Below are positions 1-8,935 of a DNA stretch of 64,000 nucleotides, piece after piece. The translations under genes and the position numbers were made by a program. Source of the DNA: Caldilineaceae bacterium (GTDB lineage: Bacteria > Chloroflexota > Anaerolineae > Caldilineales > Caldilineaceae); contig JAJDTL010000018.1 of NCBI GenBank assembly GCA_022827195.1, forward strand, positions 62,001 through 126,000. The letters run 5' to 3'. The first letter of the stretch is position 1; each line of letters starts with the position of its first letter. The notes under the pieces were generated by a model, which saw only the letters and a list, made by a program, of their open reading frames with translations, had not been told where the DNA came from and ran no database searches.

Positions 1-1
1 G

Positions 2-136
2 AATGAAGTCCACCAGTTCTTTCTCAAGAAACCGGTCAAGCCGGTCAACGGGATGGTGAGCGTGCCGGACGGGCCCGGGATAGGCATGGCGTTGGACGAA
101 AAGAAGATCGAGGGGCGCGCGGAGGTGAAATTCTAG
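2..136 (+). CDS. Enolase-superfamily enzyme (mandelate racemase/muconate lactonizing type), C-terminal end only
   Basis: This is the last 44 codons of a gene that begins before the window, read in the frame that ends at the TAG at 134-136. The peptide contains PVNGMVSVPDGPGIGMALDE, a pattern typical of the extreme C terminus of mandelate racemase-like sugar-acid dehydratases, where it packs beside the active site. None of the catalytic lysine or metal-binding acidic residues is in view, so the substrate cannot be guessed. A second, complete member of the same superfamily lies at 57675-58817 on the other strand. The assignment rests on about 40 residues of sequence resemblance. Confidence 0.65.
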   Translation, partial: NEVHQFFLKKPVKPVNGMVSVPDGPGIGMALDEKKIEGRAEVKF

Positions 137-151
137 GCGCAAACGGGATGT

Positions 152-1819
152 TCAGCGCGGCGTTGTGGGATAGCCGATGGGATCGATGTGGGCTTCGACG
201 AGGAAGGGCGCGTTGCCTGCTGCAGCCCGCGCCAGCGCCTCGTCGCACGCGTCGGGGGTCGTGACCCGGGCCGATTCGATACCGTATCCGGCAGCGATCT
301 TGGTGAAGTCGGGCGCGGGAAACTCGGTGCCCAAAGGCTCCTTGCCTTGCCGGATTTGGTGCGAGCGGATCAGGTCGATCGCATTGTCGACCGGGACGAC
401 GACCGTTATCGGCAGGCTGAGGCGGGCAAGAACGCTCAGCTCGCCCATGCACATGAGCAGCCCGCCGTCGCCTATCATGCAAGCCACCCTTTCGCCGGGT
501 CTGGCCAGCGCCGTGCCGATGGCCGCGGGCAGTCCGAAACCCATGCATGAGAGCCCGTTTGAGAGTGCGAAGCGGTTCGGACGCAGGGTGGGCCACTCGA
601 GGCTGCTGAAAATCTTGTGACTGCCTACGTCCACGGCAAGCATCGCTTCGGCAGGCAGGTGGCGGCGCATACTATCGAGAAGCTGCTGGGGAAGGAGCTT
701 TCCAGGTCGCGGCGCCGGCAGGGATTTAGCTGCCCGCTCTCTACGGAATCTGTCTACCCTTGTCGCGCCCCACTCCCGGTTGCTGTAGAATTCGCTGTCT
801 GCCAGTTGCAGCAGCGCAGATTGTATCGAACCTACCATTTCAACGTCTGCGGGTAGGACGGGGTCTTCGTTCGGCCAGTTGGCGATCCATATCAGCGGGA
901 CATTGCCAGGGTCTTCGCCCGTGCCGCTCCCGTCAGGACGCGTCAACGACCACGGCTTTACCAGTTCCACGACGTCGAATCCGACGGCAATGACGCAGTC
1001 CGCCTCTTCGAGAATTTCGTAGGCGGGGTCGGTTCGAGTCAGGCCGATTACGCCTGCGCTCAAAGGGTGGTTGGCGGGCAGGGCGCCTTTGGCCTTTGGT
1101 GAAACGATGACCGGCGCGTTCGCCGCTTCGGCCAGCGATTTCAGAGCGCCATAGGGGGCTTCCGGTTCCAGCCCCAGACCGGCGAGTATCACGGGGCGAC
1201 AGGCGCCGGCGATGAGCGCGTGCGCTCGGGAAATGAGGTCCGGGCTCGGGGATAACCGGGACTCTCCAAGAAGGCTCGCCTGTTCATCTTTCTTTCTGGT
1301 CGGGGGACGTCCCCCGCCGACGGCCTGCAGGTCGGCCTCTTCATTGCTGATCTGCAAGTGCACGGGACCGGGCCGACCCTGCATGGTCAGGGCGATCGTC
1401 GGCGCAAGTTCGGCGGCCGCGTTCAGCGGCGACACCTTGAGCGTGCGCTTGGTAATCGGGGAAAACAGCGCCTGCAAATCTACGACCTGGTGTGTGTAAT
1501 TGGGCAGCAGCGTATCCGGCTTTTGGGCCGTGATGAGGACGATTGGCGCCCGATCCAGCCAGGCATGACCGATGCCGGGTACGGCGTTGAGGGCGCCGGG
1601 GCCAAGCGTGGTCAGCACGCAGCCAGGGCGGCATGTCGCGCGGGCGAAGGCATCGGCGGCAAAGACTGCGCTCTGTTCGTGGTGCATCAGCTCGAAGCGG
1701 ATGCCTAGCCGATGCAACGCTTCCAGGACGGCGACGACTTCACCGCCGGGCATGCCGAAGACAGTTCGCACGCCGGCTTCGTGAAGCGTTTGGGCGATCA
1801 TTTGGGCTACGGTGGGCAT
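152..1819 (-). CDS. Thiamine diphosphate-dependent enzyme, acetolactate synthase large-subunit-like
   Basis: The 555-residue protein has the three-domain layout of the acetolactate synthase/pyruvate oxidase family. The N-terminal ThDP pyrimidine domain carries the activating glutamate at about residue 48 (HHEQSA). The C-terminal ThDP-binding motif starts with GDGG at about 450 and ends with DN at about 478. ATG at 1819 was chosen over upstream frames because family homology begins there and AAAGGA lies just upstream. It follows mtnP by 17 bases and is probably co-transcribed with it. No regulatory small subunit (IlvN/IlvH) is adjacent, so a true biosynthetic role in branched-chain amino acid synthesis is doubtful. 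A decarboxylase or another 2-oxoacid lyase is equally possible. Confidence 0.85.
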   Translation of the reverse strand: MPTVAQMIAQTLHEAGVRTVFGMPGGEVVAVLEALHRLGIRFELMHHEQSAVFAADAFARATCRPGCVLTTLGPGALNAVPGIGHAWLDRAPIVLITAQKPDTLLPNYTHQVVDLQALFSPITKRTLKVSPLNAAAELAPTIALTMQGRPGPVHLQISNEEADLQAVGGGRPPTRKKDEQASLLGESRLSPSPDLISRAHALIAGACRPVILAGLGLEPEAPYGALKSLAEAANAPVIVSPKAKGALPANHPLSAGVIGLTRTDPAYEILEEADCVIAVGFDVVELVKPWSLTRPDGSGTGEDPGNVPLIWIANWPNEDPVLPADVEMVGSIQSALLQLADSEFYSNREWGATRVDRFRRERAAKSLPAPRPGKLLPQQLLDSMRRHLPAEAMLAVDVGSHKIFSSLEWPTLRPNRFALSNGLSCMGFGLPAAIGTALARPGERVACMIGDGGLLMCMGELSVLARLSLPITVVVPVDNAIDLIRSHQIRQGKEPLGTEFPAPDFTKIAAGYGIESARVTTPDACDEALARAAAGNAPFLVEAHIDPIGYPTTPR

Positions 1820-1836
1820 AGAGGGCGGTCGTTCCT

Positions 1837-2727
1837 TTAGGTGCGGTCGAAGTATTTGCCAACGAGCAGTTCCAGGCGGTCGATCACCTGCCTGGGGACA
1901 ACATCCTTGCTCGTCATCAGAGCATCCTTCAGCGCATCGGCGTAGGGGGAAGGTCCACATTCGGAAAGCAGCGCGATGGCGTTAGCGACGGCCTGGACGG
2001 CTACTTCCGCATTGTGCATCAACGTCTTGATGACGGCATCGACCGTAACTGCTTCTTCGGTCTCATGCCAAACGTCATAATCTGTCACGTGCGCCATGCA
2101 AGCATAGCTCATCTCGGCCTCGCGCGCGAGGAAAGCCTCGGGCGTTGTTGTCATGCCGATGATGTCCATTCCCAACTGCCGAAAAGCAAGGCTCTCGGCG
2201 CGGGTACTGAATCGAGGCCCTTCAATAGTAACGAAGTTGCCGCCCTTGTGCGCGGTTGCGCCGGTCTGCTCAACGGCCTTGAAGCAGATATCGCTGAGAA
2301 GGTCGCAGAAGGGGTGGGCGACGCTGACGTGGACGACGAGCCCGTCGGTCCCGACATCCGGGTCATCGAAGAAGCTGAGCGCCCGCAGCCGCGTGCGGTC
2401 GAAAACCTGGTCCGGAATGACGATGTCGCCTGGTCGCAGATGTTCCTGCAGGCTTCCGCAGGCACTGACGGCGATCAGGTATTCGACGCCCAACATTTTG
2501 AAGCCGTAGATGTTGGCGCGCTGGTTGAGACGAGTAGGACTGATGCGGTGTCCGCGCCCGTGACGGGCAAGGAAGGCCACGCGTTGCCCCTGAAGCGTCC
2601 CGACGATGAAGGCATCGGACGGGCTGCCGAACGGAGTATCCAGTTCGACCTCTTCGACGTCTGTCAGCGATTCCATCTGGTAGACGCCGCTGCCGCCGAT
2701 AACGCCAAATCGAATGGGTTTTGCCAT
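1837..2727 (-). CDS. mtnP: S-methyl-5'-thioadenosine phosphorylase
   Basis: The 296-residue protein belongs to the PNP/MTAP family of trimeric nucleoside phosphorylases. It cleaves methylthioadenosine with phosphate to adenine and methylthioribose-1-phosphate in methionine and purine salvage. The phosphate loop GGSGVY sits at residues 11-16. Other family blocks include FLARHGRGHRISPT, SACGSLQEH and TIEGPRFSTRAES, and the MTA-type TTTPEAFLAREAEMSYA follows them. ATG 2727 starts the family-typical MAKPIRFGVIGGSG; the open frame continues 24 codons upstream without conservation. It lies between an unknown protein and a ThDP enzyme on the same strand. Inosine or guanosine phosphorylase activity is a possible alternative, because substrate preference cannot be read reliably. 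Confidence 0.92.
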   Translation of the reverse strand: MAKPIRFGVIGGSGVYQMESLTDVEEVELDTPFGSPSDAFIVGTLQGQRVAFLARHGRGHRISPTRLNQRANIYGFKMLGVEYLIAVSACGSLQEHLRPGDIVIPDQVFDRTRLRALSFFDDPDVGTDGLVVHVSVAHPFCDLLSDICFKAVEQTGATAHKGGNFVTIEGPRFSTRAESLAFRQLGMDIIGMTTTPEAFLAREAEMSYACMAHVTDYDVWHETEEAVTVDAVIKTLMHNAEVAVQAVANAIALLSECGPSPYADALKDALMTSKDVVPRQVIDRLELLVGKYFDRT

Positions 2728-2785
2728 CAGCTCAACTCCATGAAATGATAGGCGGGGAAGAGACGCGCCCCGCGCTCCCTCTCCT

Positions 2786-3262
2786 CTACCTTGTGGCAAG
2801 AAGGGCCGCGGCGGCGCCGAGGACGGCCGCGCGGCCGCGCTTGTTCATCACCGGAAAGCGAATACGGGCTACTGCGCCGCTGCTCAGCAGGTAGACCTTG
2901 CCTTCCCGTTCGTAGTCATGACTTTCTGCGTCTTCGGTTAGCAAAGGCCAGATTGAGAAGTAGGCAAACTGGCCGGCTTCATCGTAGCGGATCGTCCCGG
3001 AAGGCAGCGGCTCGCCCACAGCGTAGGGGATCTCCGGAGCTTCTGCGCGCAGCCAGCGGCCCAGTCCGAGCCTTTTGTGGTCGCGCATGGTAACACCAAC
3101 CAGGCGTTGGCCGGCGATGTGGGCAACAATGTCAGCTGTCGTCCAGTTTTGCGTGTGCGGCGCGCTGCCCTTCATGCGCAAGTCGATCACGTCTTTGCGC
3201 CGCAGCCAAACCGCGCGGAAAGGGACCTCGTAGACCCTGATTTTGGGTCTAACGTCGGTCAT
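2786..3262 (-). CDS. Uncharacterised 158-residue protein
   Basis: I do not recognise a family. The protein is soluble in character, with a basic N-terminal half rich in Arg, a central mixed alpha/beta segment and an Ala-rich tail (AAVLGAAAALLATR). ATG 3262 overlaps the stop codon of the upstream membrane-protein gene by four bases (ATGA), which indicates translational coupling with that gene. It sits 58 bases upstream of mtnP. The coupling suggests a joint role with the membrane protein, but nothing in the sequence names a function. Confidence 0.7.
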   Translation of the reverse strand: MTDVRPKIRVYEVPFRAVWLRRKDVIDLRMKGSAPHTQNWTTADIVAHIAGQRLVGVTMRDHKRLGLGRWLRAEAPEIPYAVGEPLPSGTIRYDEAGQFAYFSIWPLLTEDAESHDYEREGKVYLLSSGAVARIRFPVMNKRGRAAVLGAAAALLATR

Positions 3263-4065
3263 CGCGCCCTCGCCGCAAATGCGAGATCGGTCAGGGCGTG
3301 GGCCAGCAGACCAGCCAGGCCTGCGAACAACAGCGCCGGTCCCAATCCGGTTTCGAGGCTTTGCCCGTAGAGGTCCGTGAGTGTCGGAACGACCCAGCGA
3401 AATTGCAACAGTGGAAAGTAGATGGCCGCGGCCGCGAGCGCGGCCAGCGCCGTCGCGCGCGCCAGCGAGAGCAGGCGGGCGTTTTTCCATGCTTTGCCGC
3501 TGTCCGTTGCGGAAGCGGCGCCCATTCCGAGCGCTTCAAGTAAGGTGCGGGGGGCAACGGTGAGTGCGGCCAAAGGGCTGACCGCGACGAACAACAGGCA
3601 GAAGAATAGGGCGATCGACTGCAGGAGAAACTCGGGCGACAGCAAGAGGCGCGGCGTCCAGGCGGGGGGCAGCAGATTGAGCGCTGCGACTGCGGCGAGC
3701 AGGAGCAAGGCGGGGCGAACAGGCAAGGGGTATGCCGGGCGGGCTTGTCTTTCATCACCTGACGGCGTTTTTTCAATGCTCTTGCCAGAATTCAAGGGGT
3801 CGCGGCGAAATGCATTCAGGCTGAGGCTAAGGCTGGCGGCGACCAAAGGGAGATAGAAGCCTTCTCGCCAGAGGCTGATATCGCCCTGCTGAACGGGATA
3901 CAGAAACTTCACAAGTTCTGCCAGGTCCAGCCCGAGAACCACCAGCCCGGCCGCGGGGTGTTCGATCCAGGGCAGGAAGTAGCCTAACAGTGTTGCGAGG
4001 GCGGCCACGGGCAGCAGCAGTCGCACAGGCAGATTTCGGGGGGCCAGGAGGTGAGAAAAGTGCAT
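3259..4065 (-). CDS. Uncharacterised multi-pass membrane protein
   Basis: The 268-residue protein has several strongly hydrophobic stretches compatible with about six transmembrane helices, at approximately residues 13-30, 38-52, 68-82, 115-135, 142-170 and 195-262. A polar loop rich in Lys, Ser and Asp (NSGKSIEKTPSGDERQ) lies near residues 90-105. The start at ATG 4065 (MHFSHLLAP) gives a basic N terminus followed by the first helix. Its stop overlaps the start of the 158-residue unknown by four bases. No transporter or enzyme motif is visible. Confidence 0.7.
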   Translation of the reverse strand: MHFSHLLAPRNLPVRLLLPVAALATLLGYFLPWIEHPAAGLVVLGLDLAELVKFLYPVQQGDISLWREGFYLPLVAASLSLSLNAFRRDPLNSGKSIEKTPSGDERQARPAYPLPVRPALLLLAAVAALNLLPPAWTPRLLLSPEFLLQSIALFFCLLFVAVSPLAALTVAPRTLLEALGMGAASATDSGKAWKNARLLSLARATALAALAAAAIYFPLLQFRWVVPTLTDLYGQSLETGLGPALLFAGLAGLLAHALTDLAFAARAR

Positions 4066-4084
4066 TGGGCTGCCTCGGCAGGGG

Positions 4085-4576
4085 CTAGACCGCGCCGCTG
4101 ATCTGTCTGCCAGCGCGCTCAAGCCGGCGGACCTGTCGCTCCCTGCCCTCTTCGAAGCGGCGTCGTTCCTCCGCAGAAGTCAACTTGAGGCGGGGCACTT
4201 CTGCGGGCGCGCCGCTCCCATCCACTGCCACGAAGATGTAAAACGCGCTGTTGGTGTGGGTTATCTCGCCGGTGAGGAGGTTTTCGGCTTTGACGATGAC
4301 CTCGACTTCCATCGAGCTGCGCCCGACATAGGTGATGCGGCCTTCGAGGTTGAGAAGCTGCCCGATGTGGACCGGCTCGTAGAAGGTCATGCTATCGACG
4401 GCAACGGTGACCGCGGGCAGGCCCGCGTGCCTGGCGGCTGTAATGCCGCCGCACTCGTCGCACAGCTTCAGAATCACGCCGCCGTGGACATTGCCCAACA
4501 GGTTGGCATGCTCGGGATTGGTAAACTGGTTGATTCTGGTGGCCGATTCGGCGACCGTCTTGTGACTCGATTCCAT
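4085..4576 (-). CDS. Acyl-CoA thioesterase, single hotdog domain (BFIT/YciA type)
   Basis: The 163-residue protein shows the hotdog thioesterase pattern. NLLGNVHGGVILKLCDECGGI contains the conserved N-x-H-G-G turn and the Asp/Glu on the central helix. MTFYEPVHIGQLLNLEGRITYVGRSSMEV is the typical strand block of the cytosolic acyl-CoA hydrolase group. The reaction is hydrolysis of acyl-CoA to free acid and CoA in the cytosol; chain-length preference cannot be predicted. A short charged tail (EERRRFEEGRERQVRRLERAG) follows the domain. It is transcribed with the downstream membrane-protein genes and has a possible extended -10 promoter just upstream. Confidence 0.88.
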   Translation of the reverse strand: MESSHKTVAESATRINQFTNPEHANLLGNVHGGVILKLCDECGGITAARHAGLPAVTVAVDSMTFYEPVHIGQLLNLEGRITYVGRSSMEVEVIVKAENLLTGEITHTNSAFYIFVAVDGSGAPAEVPRLKLTSAEERRRFEEGRERQVRRLERAGRQISGAV

Positions 4577-4606
4577 CTAAGGTTTCTTTCCGGGCGCGCT
4601 GAAAGC

Positions 4607-4615
4607 ATTCTACCA
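4607..4615 (-). promoter_or_regulatory. Possible extended -10 promoter for the thioesterase gene
   Basis: On the minus strand the sequence reads TGGTAGAAT, an extended -10 element (TGn followed by a 5/6 match to TATAAT), about 30 bases before the start codon. No good -35 hexamer is present, as is common for extended -10 promoters. It lies at the very end of the upstream glycosyltransferase gene. Confidence 0.35.
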
Positions 4616-4620
4616 TATTC

Positions 4621-5760
4621 TCAGTTAAGCGCACGCTCGTAGGCATCCAAGAGTTGACCGAGGCTGCGCCGCCAGGTGAAGTTGCGGGCGTGGACGTTAC
4701 CGGCGGCTGTCAGCCGCGTTCGCAGTTCGGGCTTCGTAGATAGCTGCTCGATGCCGTCGGCGATACTTTCGACCGACTCGGCGTCGACATATAGGGCTCC
4801 TTCTCCACCGGCTTCGGGCAGGCAGGAGTTGTCTGCCGTCAATACCGGCGTCCCGCAGGCCAGCGATTCGAGGACCGGCAGTCCGAATCCCTCGTACAGG
4901 GAGGGATAGACAAAGAAGTCGGCAGCGGAGTAGAGAGCAGGCAGGTCTTCATCGGCGACGAAACCGGGAAAGACGACATCCTTCTCCATTCTCAGTTCTC
5001 TTACGGTCGCGAAGATCTCCTCGAAGAGCCAGCCCTTCTTGCCACCGATTACGAGTAGATGCGGCAGTGCGGCCTCTTGCCGGGCAATGTGAAAAGCGCG
5101 AATCAGGCGGGGATAGTTTTTGCGGGGTTGTAGCGTGCTGAGACCGAGCATGAAAGGCCTTTGGCCTAGCCCGTACTTTTGCCTCGCCTTGAGCAGCTCT
5201 TGCGGGTCCGATACCGGGCGGAAGAATCGGTGGTCGACCGCGCCCTGGACGACGCTGATTCTCCCTTCCAGGACCGGCCAAAGCGTCTGGAGATCTCGCG
5301 CCGTGTTGTGGCTGTCTGCGATCAGATGATCGGCCTTGGCTATGCTGCGGGGCACGACCACATTCAGGTAGTGCTGTAGCGTTGGCATGGCGGCTTCGGG
5401 ATAGTGCACGAATGCGAGGTCGTGGACGGTCAGCAGTTTTCGGCGTGCCGTGACCGGCGCGAGAACGAAATCGGTGGCGTGGAACAGGTCGATGCCGCGG
5501 CCGGCCAGCCACTCGACGCGTGGAAAGGGGATGTTGAGCCGGTGCCAGATGCGGGTGAGGCTTCGTTCTGAGATGGCCGGAAAGGTGAGCAGAGGCAGCT
5601 GGGCGAGGCCCTTCAGGTCGTTGTCAACCGTGCCGGCAACGAAGAGGGAGAGATCGTAGCCGGGGTTGTGCTCGAACAGCGCTTCGATCTGCCCGCGTAT
5701 GATGCGACCGATACCGGCGGACTGGCGAACGGCCGGCGTGTAGTCGATGACGAGCTTCAC
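4621..5760 (-). CDS. Glycosyltransferase, GT4-type (group 1)
   Basis: The 379-residue protein is a GT-B fold retaining glycosyltransferase. The N-terminal part holds the acceptor-side G-I-G-R loop (SAGIGRI) near residue 17. The C-terminal nucleotide-sugar domain has LGLSTLQPRKN and the E-x7-E motif spanning Glu290 to Glu298 (EGFGLPVLE). GTG at 5760 is preferred as the start because it overlaps the stop of the gtrA-like gene (GTGA) and homology begins at once (KLVIDYTP); the frame extends upstream without conservation. It probably adds a sugar to a surface polysaccharide or glycolipid. The neighbouring GtrA-like and O-antigen-ligase genes support a cell-envelope role. The sugar donor is unknown. 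Confidence 0.88.
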   Translation of the reverse strand: MKLVIDYTPAVRQSAGIGRIIRGQIEALFEHNPGYDLSLFVAGTVDNDLKGLAQLPLLTFPAISERSLTRIWHRLNIPFPRVEWLAGRGIDLFHATDFVLAPVTARRKLLTVHDLAFVHYPEAAMPTLQHYLNVVVPRSIAKADHLIADSHNTARDLQTLWPVLEGRISVVQGAVDHRFFRPVSDPQELLKARQKYGLGQRPFMLGLSTLQPRKNYPRLIRAFHIARQEAALPHLLVIGGKKGWLFEEIFATVRELRMEKDVVFPGFVADEDLPALYSAADFFVYPSLYEGFGLPVLESLACGTPVLTADNSCLPEAGGEGALYVDAESVESIADGIEQLSTKPELRTRLTAAGNVHARNFTWRRSLGQLLDAYERALN

Positions 5761-6227
5761 AGCCCCTTGTAGGTCCACAGCCTGTTGGCGGCGAAGTTCC
5801 AGAAGAGGACGACGCCTATGGAGAAGAGCTTGGCGAAATTGTAGCTGACGGTCGGGCCCCAAATGGGGTCCGAAAGCCACTCTATCCAATAGGGACGCAG
5901 AGACAGGTCGACGAACTGGAAGACGATTGTGTTAATCCCCAAGCCGGCGACGCTGACCAGGGCGAACTGGACGAGCTGCCTGCGCGTATTGCGGATCTGG
6001 CTTTCCGGGAAGGTCCACGTGCGGTTGAGGACAAAGTTCTGGACTACCGCCGCACTGAAACTGAAACCGTTGGCGACGACGGGAAGGAAGCCGGCGAGCT
6101 GAACCAGCACGTTGAGGAGTGCAAAGTCCGTCATCGCACCGACCGCGCCGACTGAGGCGAACTTGAGGAAGCGCTTGGTCTCTTTGCGCCTGCGGCTGCC
6201 CGCCGGCAAGATCTTGTTACGGCTCAT
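5757..6227 (-). CDS. GtrA-family membrane protein
   Basis: The 156-residue protein has a basic N terminus followed by four hydrophobic segments, at about residues 20-40, 45-65, 80-105 and 120-145. It has the GtrA hallmarks FLKFASVGAVGAMTDFALLN near the start and FWNFAANRLWTYK at the end. GtrA proteins are small polyprenol-phosphate-sugar flippases or membrane partners of surface glycosyltransferases. ATG 6227 starts MSRNKILP. An in-frame ATG at 6239 is an alternative, and neither has a strong ribosome-binding site. The last codons overlap the following glycosyltransferase by four bases, so the two are likely a functional pair. Confidence 0.85.
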   Translation of the reverse strand: MSRNKILPAGSRRRKETKRFLKFASVGAVGAMTDFALLNVLVQLAGFLPVVANGFSFSAAVVQNFVLNRTWTFPESQIRNTRRQLVQFALVSVAGLGINTIVFQFVDLSLRPYWIEWLSDPIWGPTVSYNFAKLFSIGVVLFWNFAANRLWTYKGL

Positions 6228-6659
6228 AAATGAAAGCATTGAACGCGAATTGACCGCATCAGGTGCAGATCTAATCACAGCTCGAGCATTAGGCGCGAGT
6301 CTGATGTATCTACCTGCAATAATCACAGAATACGTGGAAGCGCACCCTATGCCCCTCTTGTTGCTACTGTGCGCCAGCACCGCAGTAGTTTCGCCTACTC
6401 GTACGCAAATCGCAAAAGCCATTGGTCCTCAGCATCCCCCGCGGGGCTGTCTGCCGGATTTGCGCGACGCCGGTGCGAAAGCTCCTTCCCTCGTTCCACT
6501 TGCATAGTCGAACGGCGCGCCAAGGCTTGGGCTCCTCGGAAGGAGTTGCCCCGGTCTTGCCGGCCGGAGCTGCACGGAGCCGGCTACACCTGGACTCACC
6601 CCGCAAGCGCGGGCCACCCGTAAGAGTTGGACGCCGGTTTCGTGATTCCATGCCTGCTT
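6228..6659. other. Gap without a recognisable gene
   Basis: No open frame here has homology-like content. The nine-base word TAATCACAG occurs twice as a direct repeat, at 6272-6280 and 6320-6328. These copies are 45 and 93 bases upstream of the GtrA-like gene, so they could be paired regulator sites; this is a weak suggestion. A short inverted repeat (CTCC..GGAG) lies around 6531-6544 without a T tract. Confidence 0.4.
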
Positions 6660-8279
6660 TCAGTTAATTGTTGAATGCGAGGCGGCCGAAGATGGGACGG
6701 CGGGTGGACGGCGGGCCAGGGCTACGGCGGACGCGAGCCAGAACGCGAGGTGGAGGTAGATACCCTGCACGTAGAGATAGTCGAAGAGATGGTGTACGGA
6801 GAGATGGACGATTACGCCAAGGACGCCGAGGAGTAGAGCGGCATTCCATGGTGCCGGCTGAGAGGGACTATTGTTCTGAAGAGGGTGCTGCTCGGCCTTG
6901 GTTTCGCGCATCTGCATTCGCTGACAGACGAGCCAGCCAACAACGCCTCCCCACATCACCAGATAGGCGACCAGGCCGACCAGGCCGTTCTCGGCAAGCA
7001 CGTTCAGGTAGATGTTGTGGGCGTGGCCCAGGGGCTCTTCCCAGCGAGGCAGACGGACTTGTGGGTAGACGGCAGCATAGTTTCCTGGCCCGATGCCAAA
7101 CCAGGGCGAAAGTTCCCACATGCGCAGCGCGGCGATCCAATGGGCGAGGCGTTCGATGACCGAAAAGTTGCTGTTTGTTACGGGCTGCCGCACGACGTCC
7201 CATATGCCGAGGCCCAAATAAATTGGGAGGTCGGCCAAACGATCGGTTAGCGAGGTTGGAATGAAACGGGCCAGCGCACCGCCGGCGGCCAGGAGGACGG
7301 CGAACGCGGCAACCAAGGCGATCGCGATCCTGCGGCCAGTTTGGAATAGCAGGACGACAGTAAGGCTTGAGGCAGTCCCGAGCCAGCCGCCGCGGCTCCA
7401 GCTGGCGACCAGGCCCAGGCCAATGACGGTGGCTACGCCTCCGTATCCGATGGTGGCTGCCAGCGAACCTACCCATGCCGGCAAGCCGCTAACGGCTGGC
7501 CTCGCGGGTGGGTCAGGCCCCCGGGCACGCGGACGGGTGAATAGGGAACTGATCGCGTGCAGGAAGAGGGCGGCTGCGACGGGCAGGGTCAGGCCCAGAT
7601 AGCCGGCGAACGGGTTGGGCTGACCGAAAGTCCCGGACGCGCGCATGAAGCGGTCGAGCAGGAGGAAATTGGGCGGCCCGATGCGGAAAACAAACTGATA
7701 GATTCCCAGCGCGGCCTGCAATACGCCTCCGGCCAGTAGTCCCCAGACCAGCCAGTGCACTCGGGCCCTTGGCACTGCTTCCTGGACCAGCAGGATGATC
7801 AGAAGCATCTCCAGCCACTTTAAGACCCCTTCAACTGCCTTGCGGAAGTTGATCGAATAGGGGAATGAGAGCAAGACGGCCAGTAGAAAGAGGAGGACAA
7901 GACCGGGCACGAACCCTACGTTCAGACGCAACCGGTTGCATCGTACGCCGTTGACGAACCAGACGGCCACGGCAGCCGCCAGCAGACCGTCGGCCAAGCT
8001 AAAGGGACCGAGGTCTATGCCGCTTGCGAAGGGCAACGCGACCGCCAGCACCGGCCATATCAACCAGGGAAAGCGCAGCAGAAGAAACCCAAATGCCCCC
8101 ACGACGACAGAGGCTGCGGCCCAGCGAATGGGGAGTCGGGCGAGCAAATAGGCCAGTGCCAGGAGGGCTGCGACTCCGGCCGCTTGCTGGCCGCGTAGCC
8201 GGGCAAGGAGGGCCAAATTGGGGCCGCGGCCGAATTCCGTACTGTATTGGGAGACGAGTGCTGTTCGAATCGGCCCCAT
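6660..8279 (-). CDS. O-antigen ligase / polymerase family membrane protein (Wzy_C domain)
   Basis: The 539-residue protein is strongly hydrophobic, with about ten to twelve transmembrane helices spread along its length. It has the Wzy/WaaL periplasmic-loop signature GIGPGNYAAVYPQV, then GHAHNIYLNVLAENGLVG at about residues 410-440, where the histidine and the E-N-G-L-x-G turn are typical of the family. Members polymerise or ligate undecaprenyl-linked glycans at the outer face of the membrane. ATG 8279 is preceded by GGAAGG at good spacing. It lies upstream of the GtrA-like and glycosyltransferase genes on the same strand, but 432 bases away. In a possible monoderm it would act on exopolysaccharide or a glycolipid rather than LPS. 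Confidence 0.85.
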   Translation of the reverse strand: MGPIRTALVSQYSTEFGRGPNLALLARLRGQQAAGVAALLALAYLLARLPIRWAAASVVVGAFGFLLLRFPWLIWPVLAVALPFASGIDLGPFSLADGLLAAAVAVWFVNGVRCNRLRLNVGFVPGLVLLFLLAVLLSFPYSINFRKAVEGVLKWLEMLLIILLVQEAVPRARVHWLVWGLLAGGVLQAALGIYQFVFRIGPPNFLLLDRFMRASGTFGQPNPFAGYLGLTLPVAAALFLHAISSLFTRPRARGPDPPARPAVSGLPAWVGSLAATIGYGGVATVIGLGLVASWSRGGWLGTASSLTVVLLFQTGRRIAIALVAAFAVLLAAGGALARFIPTSLTDRLADLPIYLGLGIWDVVRQPVTNSNFSVIERLAHWIAALRMWELSPWFGIGPGNYAAVYPQVRLPRWEEPLGHAHNIYLNVLAENGLVGLVAYLVMWGGVVGWLVCQRMQMRETKAEQHPLQNNSPSQPAPWNAALLLGVLGVIVHLSVHHLFDYLYVQGIYLHLAFWLASAVALARRPPAVPSSAASHSTIN

Positions 8280-8395
8280 CGATGCGGCCTTCCGCGGAGG
8301 ATCCCCGACAGTTCCAGCCGCGCGCGTCGGCGGAAAGCTGGCGGCCGGTCCTCAGATTGCAAAAGATTCCCGGACAGCATGTGCCCGGGATCGGA

Positions 8396-8935
<540 letters not shown>

